Positions 18,945-27,110 of a stretch of DNA of 64,000 nt are shown here, one piece after another. The notes beneath the pieces were generated by a model, which was not told the origin of the DNA, ran no database searches, and saw only the letters and a program-made list of their open reading frames with translations. The stretch comes from SZUA-36 sp963774415 (GTDB lineage: Bacteria > Pseudomonadota > Gammaproteobacteria > Xanthomonadales > SZUA-36). Position 1 is the stretch's first letter. Every line of letters begins with the position of its first letter. The position numbers were made by a program, and so were the translations under genes. The stretch spans positions 806,001 to 870,000 of the forward strand of contig CAVZEU010000003.1 in assembly GCA_963774415.1 (NCBI GenBank). Direction: 5' to 3'.

Positions 18945-19200
18945 CCTGCATATTCCACCAGTCGGCGCCGGTCCTCACTTATAAGCAAATGAATCAGCTC
19001 AATTAAATGGACTATTTTCGAACGAACATCGAGGGACACTTTGTCTTCGGCCCGCTACCTATCCCGGCCCTGGCTTGTCCGGATACACCTGGGCTTGAGC
19101 TTCCCTCGAGCCATAGCTACAGCTATGACTCTCAGTCCAGCTCAGCGTCCAGCCATATCTGTCCGGCGCCATCATCCGGGATTCTGGTGAAATATGCAGG
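18945..19200. mobile_element. MITE-like 256-bp element with terminal inverted repeats
   Basis: The left end CCTGCATATTCCACCAG (18945-18961) is matched in inverse orientation by CTGGTGAAATATGCAGG (19184-19200), 16 of 17 bases. The flanks are CTAA on the left and CTAG on the right, consistent with a four-base CTAG target duplication with one change. There is no transposase ORF inside. The right half (about 19055-19190) folds into a long imperfect hairpin centred on CATAGCTACAGCTATG (19112-19127). This looks like a non-autonomous element mobilised by a transposase elsewhere. It fills the middle of the 566-base gap between the OsmC gene and the oxidoreductase pair; the rest of that gap holds nothing I recognise. 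Confidence 0.7.
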
Positions 19201-19291
19201 CTAGACAGGCGGCTGCAAAATCGACCTGCCGAGTGCCTGGAAATCCCGGCGGAATCGGTTGGCGCCAACGCAGGATCAATCAGGACTCGGC

Positions 19292-19759
19292 ATGATCACA
19301 TTCAAGGTCAACGGCACAAGTGCAAGTTTCGACGGGGACCCAAAGACACCCTTGCTGTGGGTGCTCAGGGATCACCTGCACCTCACGGGCACCAAGTTCG
19401 GTTGCGGCATCGGCCAGTGCGGCGCCTGCTCGGTGCATATCGACGGTGAACTGAAACGCTCCTGCATCAAGCCCGTGTCCGGCGTCAACGGAAAATCCGT
19501 CACGACGATTGAGGGCCTCGCAGCCGGGCCCGACAAACTCCATCCGGTACAGATCGCCTGGCTCGAGAACGACGTACCGCAGTGCGGCTACTGCCAGGCC
19601 GGGCAGCTGATGGCGGCTGCCGACCTGTTGCGGCGCGTGCCACAACCCAGTGACGAGGATATCGACAAGCACATGACCAACATTTGCCGTTGCGGCACCT
19701 ATGTACGCATTCGCAAAGCCATCCATCAAGCGGCTCAACTCAAGGCCGGCGGTGCGTAA
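19292..19759 (+). CDS. (2Fe-2S) subunit of a molybdenum hydroxylase (IorA-like)
   Basis: The 155-residue protein has the two [2Fe-2S] domains of xanthine-oxidase-family small subunits: a ferredoxin-like domain with GCGIGQCGACSVHIDG and a later Cys in RSCIKPV, and a helical domain with QCGYCQAGQLM and NICRCGTYVRIRKAI. It passes electrons from the molybdenum site of the large subunit encoded next door. The start at 19292 (MITFKVNG) has AGGACT upstream. The closest architecture is isoquinoline 1-oxidoreductase alpha; the true substrate cannot be read from sequence. Confidence 0.92.
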   Translation: MITFKVNGTSASFDGDPKTPLLWVLRDHLHLTGTKFGCGIGQCGACSVHIDGELKRSCIKPVSGVNGKSVTTIEGLAAGPDKLHPVQIAWLENDVPQCGYCQAGQLMAAADLLRRVPQPSDEDIDKHMTNICRCGTYVRIRKAIHQAAQLKAGGA

Positions 19760-22025
19760 CCGCGAAGTCAGAGCCAACGGTTGCACCGACCCGGGGCGCA
19801 GGCGCTTTCTCGTGGCCGGGCTGAGCGCGGGCGGTGCGCTGCTGGTGGGCGTGCCGGCTACCAGCCTGTTCGCCGAAGGTTCCGCATCAACGCCGGCCGC
19901 TGCAAACCGGATCGGCTATTTCGTCACGATCCACGCGGACGGGCGTGTCGTTATCGGCGTCGCCCAGCCGGAGATCGGGCAGGGCGTGCGCACCTCGCTG
20001 CCGATGCTCGTTGCCGAGGAACTGGACGTGCCGTGGTCCGCCGTCAGCATCGAGCAGATGCCGCTGGGGATCGTGCGCACGGCGGACGGTTACACCTGGA
20101 AATACGGCGGCCAGGGGGCCGGCGGCAGCACCAGCATTACGGACAACTGGCAGTACCTGCGCGAGGTCGGCGCCCGCGCCCGGCAGTTACTGATCGCCGC
20201 GGCAGCCGCGCGTTGGCAGGCCAGGCCGGAGGAATGCAGCACGCATGCCGGCGAGGTCGTATGCACCCGGCTGGACCGGCGCTTGGCCTACGCCGATTTG
20301 GTGCAGGACGCGGCGCGGCTGCCGGTGCCCGAGGCCGCGCCGACGCTCAAGAACGCGGACGAATTTCAGATCATCGGCAAACCACAGAATGTCATCGATG
20401 GCCGCGATATCGTGACTGGCGAGGCGCGTTACGGCCTGGACACCTTCGTATCTGGTATGCGTTATGCATCCATCGAGCGCTGTCCGTACCTCGACGGCGG
20501 TATCCGGTCATTCGATGACGCCGCTGCCCGTGCCGTGCCCGGCGTGCTCGACGTTTTCGTCGTCGAGGGGCCCAAGCGCGGTGAACCCTACTTTATCCTG
20601 GCCACCGGCGTGGCGGTCGTGGCGAGATCGACCTGGGCCGCGTTCAGCGGCCGCAAGGCGCTGAAGGTCGAATGGAACCGCGGGCCGCACGCCGGCGAAA
20701 GTTCGGCCACTTTCATAGCGCAGTGCAACAAGCTGCTCGAAGGCCGTGGCCAGGTGGTGCGTGACGACGGCGATTTTGAGCGCGCCCTCGCCAACGCCGA
20801 CAAGACCGTGACGGCGCGCTACCAGGAGCCGTTCGTCAACCATGCGCCGATGGAGCCGCAAAACTGCTTCGCGCACGTGCGCGAACGCGATGCGCATATC
20901 ATCGCGCCGACACAGAGCCCGGCCGGCGCCAACCGCGCCGTGGCCGCCGTGACCGGGCTGGAGCGTGAGAATATCCGCGTCGACATGACGCGGGTCGGCG
21001 GTGGCTTCGGCCGTCGCCTGACGAACGATTACGTGGCCGAAGCCGCGATCGTGTCCAGGAAAACCGGCTGGCCGATCCAACTGGTCTGGACACGCGAAGA
21101 CGATGTGCAACACGACTTTTACCGGCCCTCGGGCGTGCACGAAATGACCGCCGGGCTCGACGCCGAAGGCAGGGTCACGGCCTGGACGCAGCGACTGGCC
21201 AGCGCCAGCAAGTATTACCGGCGGGCCGGCGTCGCCGAGGACGAGATGTATAAATCCGAGCTGTACATCGACGATTTTCCGGCCGCTATCGTCGATAACC
21301 TGCGGCTCGAATGGTTTGCGGCCGAATCCGGCGTGCCGCGCGGTTCCTGGCGTGCGCCGGCGCACACGGCCAATGCCTTCGTCGTGCAGTCCTTTGTCGA
21401 CGAAATCGCCCACGCCGGCGGTTTGGATCCGCTGCAACTGCGCCTGGACCTGTACGGCGCCGACCGCGAATTGCCCTACGGCAATCACGGTGGACCGACT
21501 TTCAACCCGTATCGCCTGTCGCGCCTGCTCAAATTCGTGGCCGGGCGTATCGGTTACCGGAATGCGCGACCCAAGGGACGCGGCGTGGGTCTGGCCTCGC
21601 ACTTCACTTTCGGCGGCTATGCCGCGCACGCGGTCGAGGTCAGTGTCGCTGCTGACGGCGAGTTGACCATCGAGCGTATCGTGGCCGCGGTCGACTGCGG
21701 ATTTGCGGTCAATCCGCGCGGGGTCGAGGCGCAGTTGCAGGGCGGCACGGTCGACGCCCTGAGCACCGCGCTGAACCTCGAGATTACGGTAAAGAACGGC
21801 CGTATCGAGCAGAGCAATTTCCACGACTATCCGCTGTTGCGCCTGGCCGGGGTACCCAGGGCCCTCGAATGCCACGTCCTGCCGCGGGGCGGCAAGCCCA
21901 CCGGGATGGGGGAAATGGGTGTGCCGACACTGGCGCCGGCGCTGTGCAATGCAATCTTCCACGCCTCGGGCGTGCGCATCCGCAAACTGCCGATCTTGAA
22001 GCAGCTGCAAGATGCACTGAGCTGA
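19752..22025 (+). CDS. Molybdopterin-binding subunit of a molybdenum hydroxylase (IorB-like), Tat-exported
   Basis: The 757-residue protein is the large catalytic subunit of a xanthine-oxidase-family enzyme. The start is set at a GTG overlapping the small-subunit stop. A Tat signal follows (GRRRFLVAGLSAGGALLVGVPAT), implying export of the folded heterodimer with the small subunit as passenger. Mo-cofactor motifs include the KYGGQGAGGSTSITDNW stretch, TRVGGGFGRRLTNDY, GVPRGSWRAPAHTANAF and the C-terminal PTGMGEMGVPTLAPAL, whose Glu is the expected catalytic base. Relatives oxidise N-heterocycles or aldehydes; no cytochrome c gene adjoins to indicate the acceptor. Confidence 0.9.
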   Translation: MRNREVRANGCTDPGRRRFLVAGLSAGGALLVGVPATSLFAEGSASTPAAANRIGYFVTIHADGRVVIGVAQPEIGQGVRTSLPMLVAEELDVPWSAVSIEQMPLGIVRTADGYTWKYGGQGAGGSTSITDNWQYLREVGARARQLLIAAAAARWQARPEECSTHAGEVVCTRLDRRLAYADLVQDAARLPVPEAAPTLKNADEFQIIGKPQNVIDGRDIVTGEARYGLDTFVSGMRYASIERCPYLDGGIRSFDDAAARAVPGVLDVFVVEGPKRGEPYFILATGVAVVARSTWAAFSGRKALKVEWNRGPHAGESSATFIAQCNKLLEGRGQVVRDDGDFERALANADKTVTARYQEPFVNHAPMEPQNCFAHVRERDAHIIAPTQSPAGANRAVAAVTGLERENIRVDMTRVGGGFGRRLTNDYVAEAAIVSRKTGWPIQLVWTREDDVQHDFYRPSGVHEMTAGLDAEGRVTAWTQRLASASKYYRRAGVAEDEMYKSELYIDDFPAAIVDNLRLEWFAAESGVPRGSWRAPAHTANAFVVQSFVDEIAHAGGLDPLQLRLDLYGADRELPYGNHGGPTFNPYRLSRLLKFVAGRIGYRNARPKGRGVGLASHFTFGGYAAHAVEVSVAADGELTIERIVAAVDCGFAVNPRGVEAQLQGGTVDALSTALNLEITVKNGRIEQSNFHDYPLLRLAGVPRALECHVLPRGGKPTGMGEMGVPTLAPALCNAIFHASGVRIRKLPILKQLQDALS

Positions 22026-22061
22026 ACGGCTATCCGGGACCTGGTCGTCCCTGGAGCCGTT
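22025..22061. terminator. Hairpin between convergent genes
   Basis: AACGGCT (22025-22031) pairs with AGCCGTT (22055-22061), with an inner GGGAC/GTCCC stem. It lies directly after the stop codon of the molybdenum hydroxylase gene and 30 bases from the stop of the convergent gene. No long T-run follows on either side, so efficiency is uncertain. Confidence 0.5.
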
Positions 22062-22090
22062 CTATAGCGTCTTGGCCGCTTGCCGTCGCT

Positions 22091-24256
22091 TCAGTGTTGC
22101 TGCTGCCATTGGTTTTGCTCCAACAAGTGGTCGATGAACTCGTTCATGGCGTCGTGAACCCGCCCGGTCATACCCATCCGGTCCACCAGGGCCCGCGCAG
22201 CGTCGGGGTCGCGGTGGACCATTACCGGCAGGACAATTCCGAGGGCGTCTGATTTGCGGTCATCGGTCTTGAGCATGAGCAACAGATCCTCTGCGCCGAT
22301 ATATTCTGGCCACAGCCCATTGATGAGGCCGACAATGGCGTTTTCGCGCTCATCGGGGTCCGTGAGACCCAATACCCATTGACGCGCCGCCTCCGGTTGC
22401 TCATGCCCCCACGAGACCGCGACGGAGCGCACCATTTTACGTCGGCTTTCACCCGCTGGCTGGGTCATGACCCAGCCAGCCGCGGCCTGGCCCTGCGTTT
22501 GTGCCCAGGAATTGATGACCGAAGACTCTGCCGATAGCCGTTTGTCCCTATCGGTCAGTCCGTTGATCAGGTCCAACGCGCCATATGGGTCCTTGCGGGC
22601 CATCACGGAGGCGACCTGCTCCAGCCATTGGCTGTACTGCGATTGGTCCTTGAACTGGTCCAGCCAGACGGCCGCGGCATGCGGGTCGTCTTGCATGTAT
22701 TTCCTCAAGACGGCCGATACCCACCCGGCGCGTGCATTTTCCGGTATCAGCTTGACCGGATAGCTGAGCACGAATTCCATGTCCTTGTCGGCCAAATAAG
22801 CAGCCAGTGTCGGATACCCTCCCGCCTGGACCGACAGCGGCTGCGTGGTCAGCCACTCCATGGCCGCCAGGTGGTCGCCCCATCGGGCCCAGTTGCCCAG
22901 GGCGCGTGTGGCAATCCGGTTTCTCAAGGGTCCCTCTGGCAGTGCAGACGAATATTGTGCGGCCAGCGGCGGGTTCGAATCGGCAACGCTGTCGAGCACC
23001 GCCTTCAGCGTCTTGGTTCGCTCCGCGGATTCCGGCAGGTCGCTGACGACCTGCAGCGCCCATTCGGGCTTTTCCCGGGCCATGGCCCGCACGGCCATGT
23101 TCCAGGTCAGGCCGCCGACGCCATCGAGATCTTCCGCCCATTGAAGGGCCTCCTTCGCGTCCAGCTTGACGTATCCGCTGACGGCGGCAGCGCCCATATT
23201 CTGGAGTTTCTCCCGGTCTTCCATCTCGCCGTAGGCACGGGCGGCGGCGCGCGGTTCGACGCTCCCCCACCAGCCCAACAGCGAATTGTAGCCCTGGCGC
23301 CGGAGTTCCGAGGTCGGCAATTGCCGCACCAGTTCCAGCCCGCGTTCGCCGTCTTTTTGCACGACCACGATTGTGCGCAGCGCCCCTTCGAGAATGGTAT
23401 GGCGCTCGTTGCTGTCACTGGTCAATGCCAGCAGGTCCGGCATCAGTTCGGGAAAAGTGCGCGAGGCGACGTCGAAAACCTGGTACCGAAAGTTGCGCCG
23501 CTCGCTGAGCGATGGCAGCCGATCCACGTGTTCTATCGCTGTCATCGGCTCCGAGCTTGCCCAGATATGGACGACCCTGTCGATTTTTCCACGACGCAGC
23601 TGCGGGTCCTTCTCGGCCACGGCATCTTTCCAGAGCGTTTCCGGGTCGGGCGGCTTTTGTGCCTGCTGGCGGGCTTTGACCTCGGGGGGTGGCGGTGCCA
23701 GCTTGTTCAGCCGGTCGAGCACGGCGTCCGGATCCTCGATTTTCAAATCAGGGACCGCGAGGGCGATGCCTTGCATGGCCGCGTAGCGTGTCATGCCCTG
23801 GAGCGAGGACATCTCCTTGATGGACGTTTCGAGGTCCTGCCGGGCCCAGTAGTTGAAAAGACCCAAGACAAAGTTGAGGCGCAGATCCAACTTGGAACCG
23901 ACCACGTTCCTGACGGCGGCCTTGACGTCGAGTTCCGCGAAGCGGGTATAGACGGCACCGAGTATTTGCAGGCGGGTCGCCTGGTCTTCGATCGCCGCGG
24001 CCTCTTCGGCGTAGCGGGCAAGACCTGTCGTATCGGTCTTCGCCAACAACGCGTAGAGCGCGGCGGTGCGTTCGGTCTCGGATTTCAGTTCCAGTACGGC
24101 GGTGAGTTCCCCGCCGTTCCCGTGACTGGCGGCGATTGGCGCGGCATCGGTTGTTTCGCCTTCGGCGGCCATGGCGAGCATTGGCGAATATGCCAGCAGC
24201 AAGCAGAATGGCAACAGGCAAACATCGATGCGGTGGAAAAGACCCTTCTTCTTCAT
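22091..24256 (-). CDS. Large exported helical-repeat protein of unknown function
   Basis: AAGGGAGA precedes the ATG at 24256 and an N-terminal signal segment follows (VCLLPFCLLLAYSPMLAMA). The remaining ~690 residues are almost entirely helical and built from degenerate ~30-35-residue units, best seen near the C-terminus: a Trp, then QP/DP, then AAxxW, then LTDPDER or PAGESRR-like turns (DDPHAAAVWLDQF, QAAAGWVMTQPAGESRR, EQPEAARQWVLGLTDPDER). This resembles HEAT/TPR-like superhelices and repeat proteins common in Verrucomicrobiota. No catalytic motif is visible. A periplasmic scaffold role is a guess. Confidence 0.7.
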   Translation of the reverse strand: MKKKGLFHRIDVCLLPFCLLLAYSPMLAMAAEGETTDAAPIAASHGNGGELTAVLELKSETERTAALYALLAKTDTTGLARYAEEAAAIEDQATRLQILGAVYTRFAELDVKAAVRNVVGSKLDLRLNFVLGLFNYWARQDLETSIKEMSSLQGMTRYAAMQGIALAVPDLKIEDPDAVLDRLNKLAPPPPEVKARQQAQKPPDPETLWKDAVAEKDPQLRRGKIDRVVHIWASSEPMTAIEHVDRLPSLSERRNFRYQVFDVASRTFPELMPDLLALTSDSNERHTILEGALRTIVVVQKDGERGLELVRQLPTSELRRQGYNSLLGWWGSVEPRAAARAYGEMEDREKLQNMGAAAVSGYVKLDAKEALQWAEDLDGVGGLTWNMAVRAMAREKPEWALQVVSDLPESAERTKTLKAVLDSVADSNPPLAAQYSSALPEGPLRNRIATRALGNWARWGDHLAAMEWLTTQPLSVQAGGYPTLAAYLADKDMEFVLSYPVKLIPENARAGWVSAVLRKYMQDDPHAAAVWLDQFKDQSQYSQWLEQVASVMARKDPYGALDLINGLTDRDKRLSAESSVINSWAQTQGQAAAGWVMTQPAGESRRKMVRSVAVSWGHEQPEAARQWVLGLTDPDERENAIVGLINGLWPEYIGAEDLLLMLKTDDRKSDALGIVLPVMVHRDPDAARALVDRMGMTGRVHDAMNEFIDHLLEQNQWQQQH

Positions 24257-24459
24257 CCCCGGTCTCCCTTCTCAGACGCTGGTTGGCAGATCGATTGCCA
24301 GGTTCCGCAACCAGCGGACGGAAGCACTGACAACCAAAGCCCATCTCAGTGACTTGGCAACATTATGCCACATCGGGGGGAGGCCCTGGCCAGTCTGTGG
24401 TAATTCGTGTGGATAGGCCTTATGCTCTCGCGCTGGCAGATAGAAAGAGGGCCATACCG

Positions 24460-24936
24460 GTGAGCAGCGAGGCCAGGTATTTCGAAGACTACGTTGCCGG
24501 CACGGCGCATGAACTCGGCACGTTCAGCCTCGATGAGGCCGAGATTATCGAGTTTGCAAAAAAGTATGATCCCCAGGATATACACGTTGACCCGGAAAAG
24601 GCGGCAAACGGCCCTTTCGGCGGGCTGATCGCGAGCGGCTGGCAGACGGCGGCCTCCGTCATGCGGCTTTACGCCGACAACTACCTGAGCAATGAGTCCA
24701 GCCTGGGATCACCCGGTCTCGACGAATTGCGCTGGCTGGCGCCGGTCAGACCGGCCGAGGCTTACAGTGTGCGCGCCACGGTGCTTTCGACCCGCCGTTC
24801 GGGCAGCAAGCCCGACCGCGGGCTGGTGCGAACCCGGACAGAAGTCTTTGACCGGCAAGGCGCCGTGGTCCTGCGCATGGAGGCGGTCAACTTCATTGCC
24901 TGCCGGGAGCAACCTGCAGCCGTCGGCGCACGATGA
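24460..24936 (+). CDS. MaoC-like (hot-dog) dehydratase
   Basis: The 158-residue protein from the GTG at 24460 (AGAGGG upstream) starts MSSEARYFEDYVAGTAHELGTFS, the normal MaoC-like N-terminus; the longer frame from 24349 adds 37 residues without family support. The hydratase motif is FAKKYDPQDIHVDPEKA followed by GPFGGLIASGWQTAA, carrying the catalytic Asp and His. Relatives are (R)-specific enoyl-CoA hydratases and acyl dehydratases. The stop codon overlaps the ATG of the GT2 gene (ATGA), so the two are translationally coupled although no obvious pathway joins them. Confidence 0.88.
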   Translation: MSSEARYFEDYVAGTAHELGTFSLDEAEIIEFAKKYDPQDIHVDPEKAANGPFGGLIASGWQTAASVMRLYADNYLSNESSLGSPGLDELRWLAPVRPAEAYSVRATVLSTRRSGSKPDRGLVRTRTEVFDRQGAVVLRMEAVNFIACREQPAAVGAR

Positions 24937-25622
24937 CTTTGTCCGTCATCATTCCCTGCTACAACGAGGCGGGTTCAATCGAGCAGGTGGTGAATGCCGT
25001 CCTGGACGCGGCGGGTCCGGAGCGGGAAATCATCATTGTGGATGACGGTTCTTCAGACGGAACCCGGGAACTGCTCGAAGACAAAATCGAGGGCAAACTG
25101 GCGCGCGTGATCTACTTGCCGCGCAACCGGGGCAAGGGTGCCGCGCTGAGGGCCGGAATCAAAGAGGCGCACAACGATATCGTCATCGTCCAGGACGCGG
25201 ATTTGGAGTATGAGCCCTGTGACTACGAACACCTGATCCAGCCCATCATCGACGGTCAGGCCGATGTTGTCTACGGATCGCGCTTCAGCGGTGACCGCCC
25301 GCACCGGGTGCTTTTTTTCTGGCACCGCCTGGGCAATGGTCTGCTGACGTTCCTGTCCAACATGCTGACCAATTTGAATCTGACGGACATGGAGACCGGC
25401 TACAAGGCCTTTCGCCGCGAAGTCATACAATCCATCCGTATCGAGGAAGACCGTTTCGGCTTTGAACCGGAGATTACGGCCAAAGTCGCCAGGGGCCGCT
25501 ACCGCGTATACGAGGTCGGCATCGGCTACCATGGGCGGACTTACGCGGAAGGCAAGAAAATTGGCTGGAAAGATGGTTTTTGGGCCATCTGGTGTATCCT
25601 CAAGTACAACCTGCGGGTTTGA
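24933..25622 (+). CDS. Family 2 glycosyltransferase (dolichol-phosphate-mannose-synthase-like)
   Basis: The 229-residue cytoplasmic protein begins TLSVIIPCYNEAGSIEQVV and has the GT-A motifs IIIVDDGSSDGT, NRGKGAALRAGIKEA, the metal-binding QDADLEYEPCDY, and VVYGSRFSGDRPHRVLFF. The rest (TDMETGYKAFRREVI, IGYHGRTYAEGKKIGWKDGFWAI) is typical of polyprenyl-phosphate sugar transferases lacking C-terminal membrane helices. It probably moves a sugar from a nucleotide donor to a polyprenyl phosphate. It overlaps the MaoC gene and converges on a polytopic membrane protein that might use the lipid-linked sugar. Confidence 0.9.
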   Translation: MTLSVIIPCYNEAGSIEQVVNAVLDAAGPEREIIIVDDGSSDGTRELLEDKIEGKLARVIYLPRNRGKGAALRAGIKEAHNDIVIVQDADLEYEPCDYEHLIQPIIDGQADVVYGSRFSGDRPHRVLFFWHRLGNGLLTFLSNMLTNLNLTDMETGYKAFRREVIQSIRIEEDRFGFEPEITAKVARGRYRVYEVGIGYHGRTYAEGKKIGWKDGFWAIWCILKYNLRV

Positions 25623-25646
25623 CCCGCCATGCCCGAGGGTGCGCAG

Positions 25647-25665
25647 CCGCCCGCTCTCCGGGCGG
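25647..25665. terminator. Hairpin between convergent genes
   Basis: CCGCCCG and CGGGCGG form a 7-bp stem around a five-base loop in the 49 bases between the GT2 stop and the stop of the convergent membrane-protein gene. There is no T-run, so it is a candidate terminator only. Confidence 0.4.
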
Positions 25666-25671
25666 TGAAGG

Positions 25672-27069
25672 TCACGGCCGTTCCGCTTCGTACCTGATCA
25701 CCATGCCGTGGCGGAACGTCAAACCCTCGTAGCGCCGATCCTCTATTTGTTCAAAGCGTCTCGAGAAATTGAACACGCGGTAGTTGAAATACCTGAAACG
25801 CGCATCGGCGTATAGGCGCCGGTTGAAGTCGAGAACCGACGCGGCCGGCGCAACCTGGTGCGTCGCCAGGGTTGCCGCCGCCGGAAATCCCGCCTGGCGG
25901 CTCTCGATCATCAGGTAGAGATAAGTGCCAACGGTCAGCAGGCTGAACAGCGCGACGGGCCACGACAACAGGGTCACGTAGCGGCGCACCGCGTCTGCGT
26001 TCAGCACGAAAGCGAGCAACAGCAACGGCAGCAACACTCGTCCTCCCGGATTGACCAGGCCGAAAAAGTGATAGGGCGCGATAAGGTAGAACACAACGAT
26101 CGCCAGCATCGACAATGCGCAGGTGGTTTGCAGCGACGGGTCATCGCGGTCCTTGGAACGGTCGCTCTTGAGAAATGGCAACAGCGCCGCCGCCAGCAGG
26201 ACGCCGAGCACGGCGGCGACGGCAAAATTGGCCGTCAGCCCCAGCCAGTACAGCCACGCGTGCTTATCCAGCGGGCCGGACCCATCGGGCAGCAGGAAGT
26301 TCTTGAACGGGCCCAGCATCGCGGGATAGCCGGCCTTATAGATGAGGGCCTCGCGCAGGCTGCTCCATTGGGCGTCGATCCGCTGCGGTTCGACGTTGGC
26401 CAGGTAACGGCCCGCCAGGAACCACAACGAGCAAGCAGTGGCCGGCAGTAAGCCGACGAGGATGGCACGGTTTCGCGTGAGCAGGTAGCGGATGCCGAGG
26501 AACAGCCCGAAGACCAGGAACACCATCGCGTGCGAGAAAAAAATGGCCAGGCTGAACAGGGCGATGGTCTTTGCCGAGGTGCCACCGCGGTAGGCGGAGA
26601 GAAACCAGGTGAAGAACAGCAGGGCCAGTTGATAACTGGCAAAGCCGTACCAGAAAAAGGTAGACAGCGCGAGCGTCGGCCAAAGCACCAGGGTGGCCGT
26701 CCCGCGCCACGTTGCCGGAACATAACGCGCGGTAAACAACCTGATAACCGCGGCCCATGCCAGCAACATCAGCAGCAGAAAGACCTTTCCCGCAAGGATG
26801 GGTTCGAAGGCCAGGCTCAGAACGGTGAGCGTGGCGGTGACCAGCGAATTGGGCACCGGGTAGGTGGCCAACGTGAACCCGGACACACTGGCCGGCTCGA
26901 CGACAAACTGTTTGACGATCTGGGCCTGGTACAGCCATTCTGCGAAATCGTGCAGGTACGGGGCCCTGGCGAGAACGATGGCCAGCCCCATCAGCGCCGC
27001 CAGCAGGGTAACGGCGAAGCCGGGCATCAGGGCCTGCATGCGAATCGGCGTCATGTGCTCGCTATTCAT
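25672..27069 (-). CDS. Polytopic membrane protein, possibly glycosyltransferase-like
   Basis: The 465-residue protein (start at the ATG at 27069, weak ribosome binding site) has about ten hydrophobic segments, for example FAVTLLAALMGLAIVLA, GKVFLLLMLLAWAAVI, ALFSLAIFFSHAMVFLVFGLF and AVLGVLLAAALLPFL. A periplasmic C-terminal tail of ~80 residues contains ASVLDFNRRLYADARFRYFNYRVFNF. An early luminal stretch (LHDFAEWLYQAQIVKQF) is placed where GT-C glycosyltransferases carry catalytic acidic residues. I cannot assign a family; a GT-C-like role fits the neighbouring GT2 gene but is inference. Confidence 0.65.
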   Translation of the reverse strand: MNSEHMTPIRMQALMPGFAVTLLAALMGLAIVLARAPYLHDFAEWLYQAQIVKQFVVEPASVSGFTLATYPVPNSLVTATLTVLSLAFEPILAGKVFLLLMLLAWAAVIRLFTARYVPATWRGTATLVLWPTLALSTFFWYGFASYQLALLFFTWFLSAYRGGTSAKTIALFSLAIFFSHAMVFLVFGLFLGIRYLLTRNRAILVGLLPATACSLWFLAGRYLANVEPQRIDAQWSSLREALIYKAGYPAMLGPFKNFLLPDGSGPLDKHAWLYWLGLTANFAVAAVLGVLLAAALLPFLKSDRSKDRDDPSLQTTCALSMLAIVVFYLIAPYHFFGLVNPGGRVLLPLLLLAFVLNADAVRRYVTLLSWPVALFSLLTVGTYLYLMIESRQAGFPAAATLATHQVAPAASVLDFNRRLYADARFRYFNYRVFNFSRRFEQIEDRRYEGLTFRHGMVIRYEAERP

Positions 27070-27110
27070 TATTGCTTGGGGGAATGATAGCCCCGAACGC
27101 GATGTCCTGC

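Noticed and set aside
20508..22010. Long antisense ORF opposite the molybdenum hydroxylase large subunit
   Set aside because: A codon-bias shadow: the sense gene has clear family motifs and the antisense frame has none. The same holds for long antisense frames over ngg (14036-15994), the 22-24 kb gene and metG.
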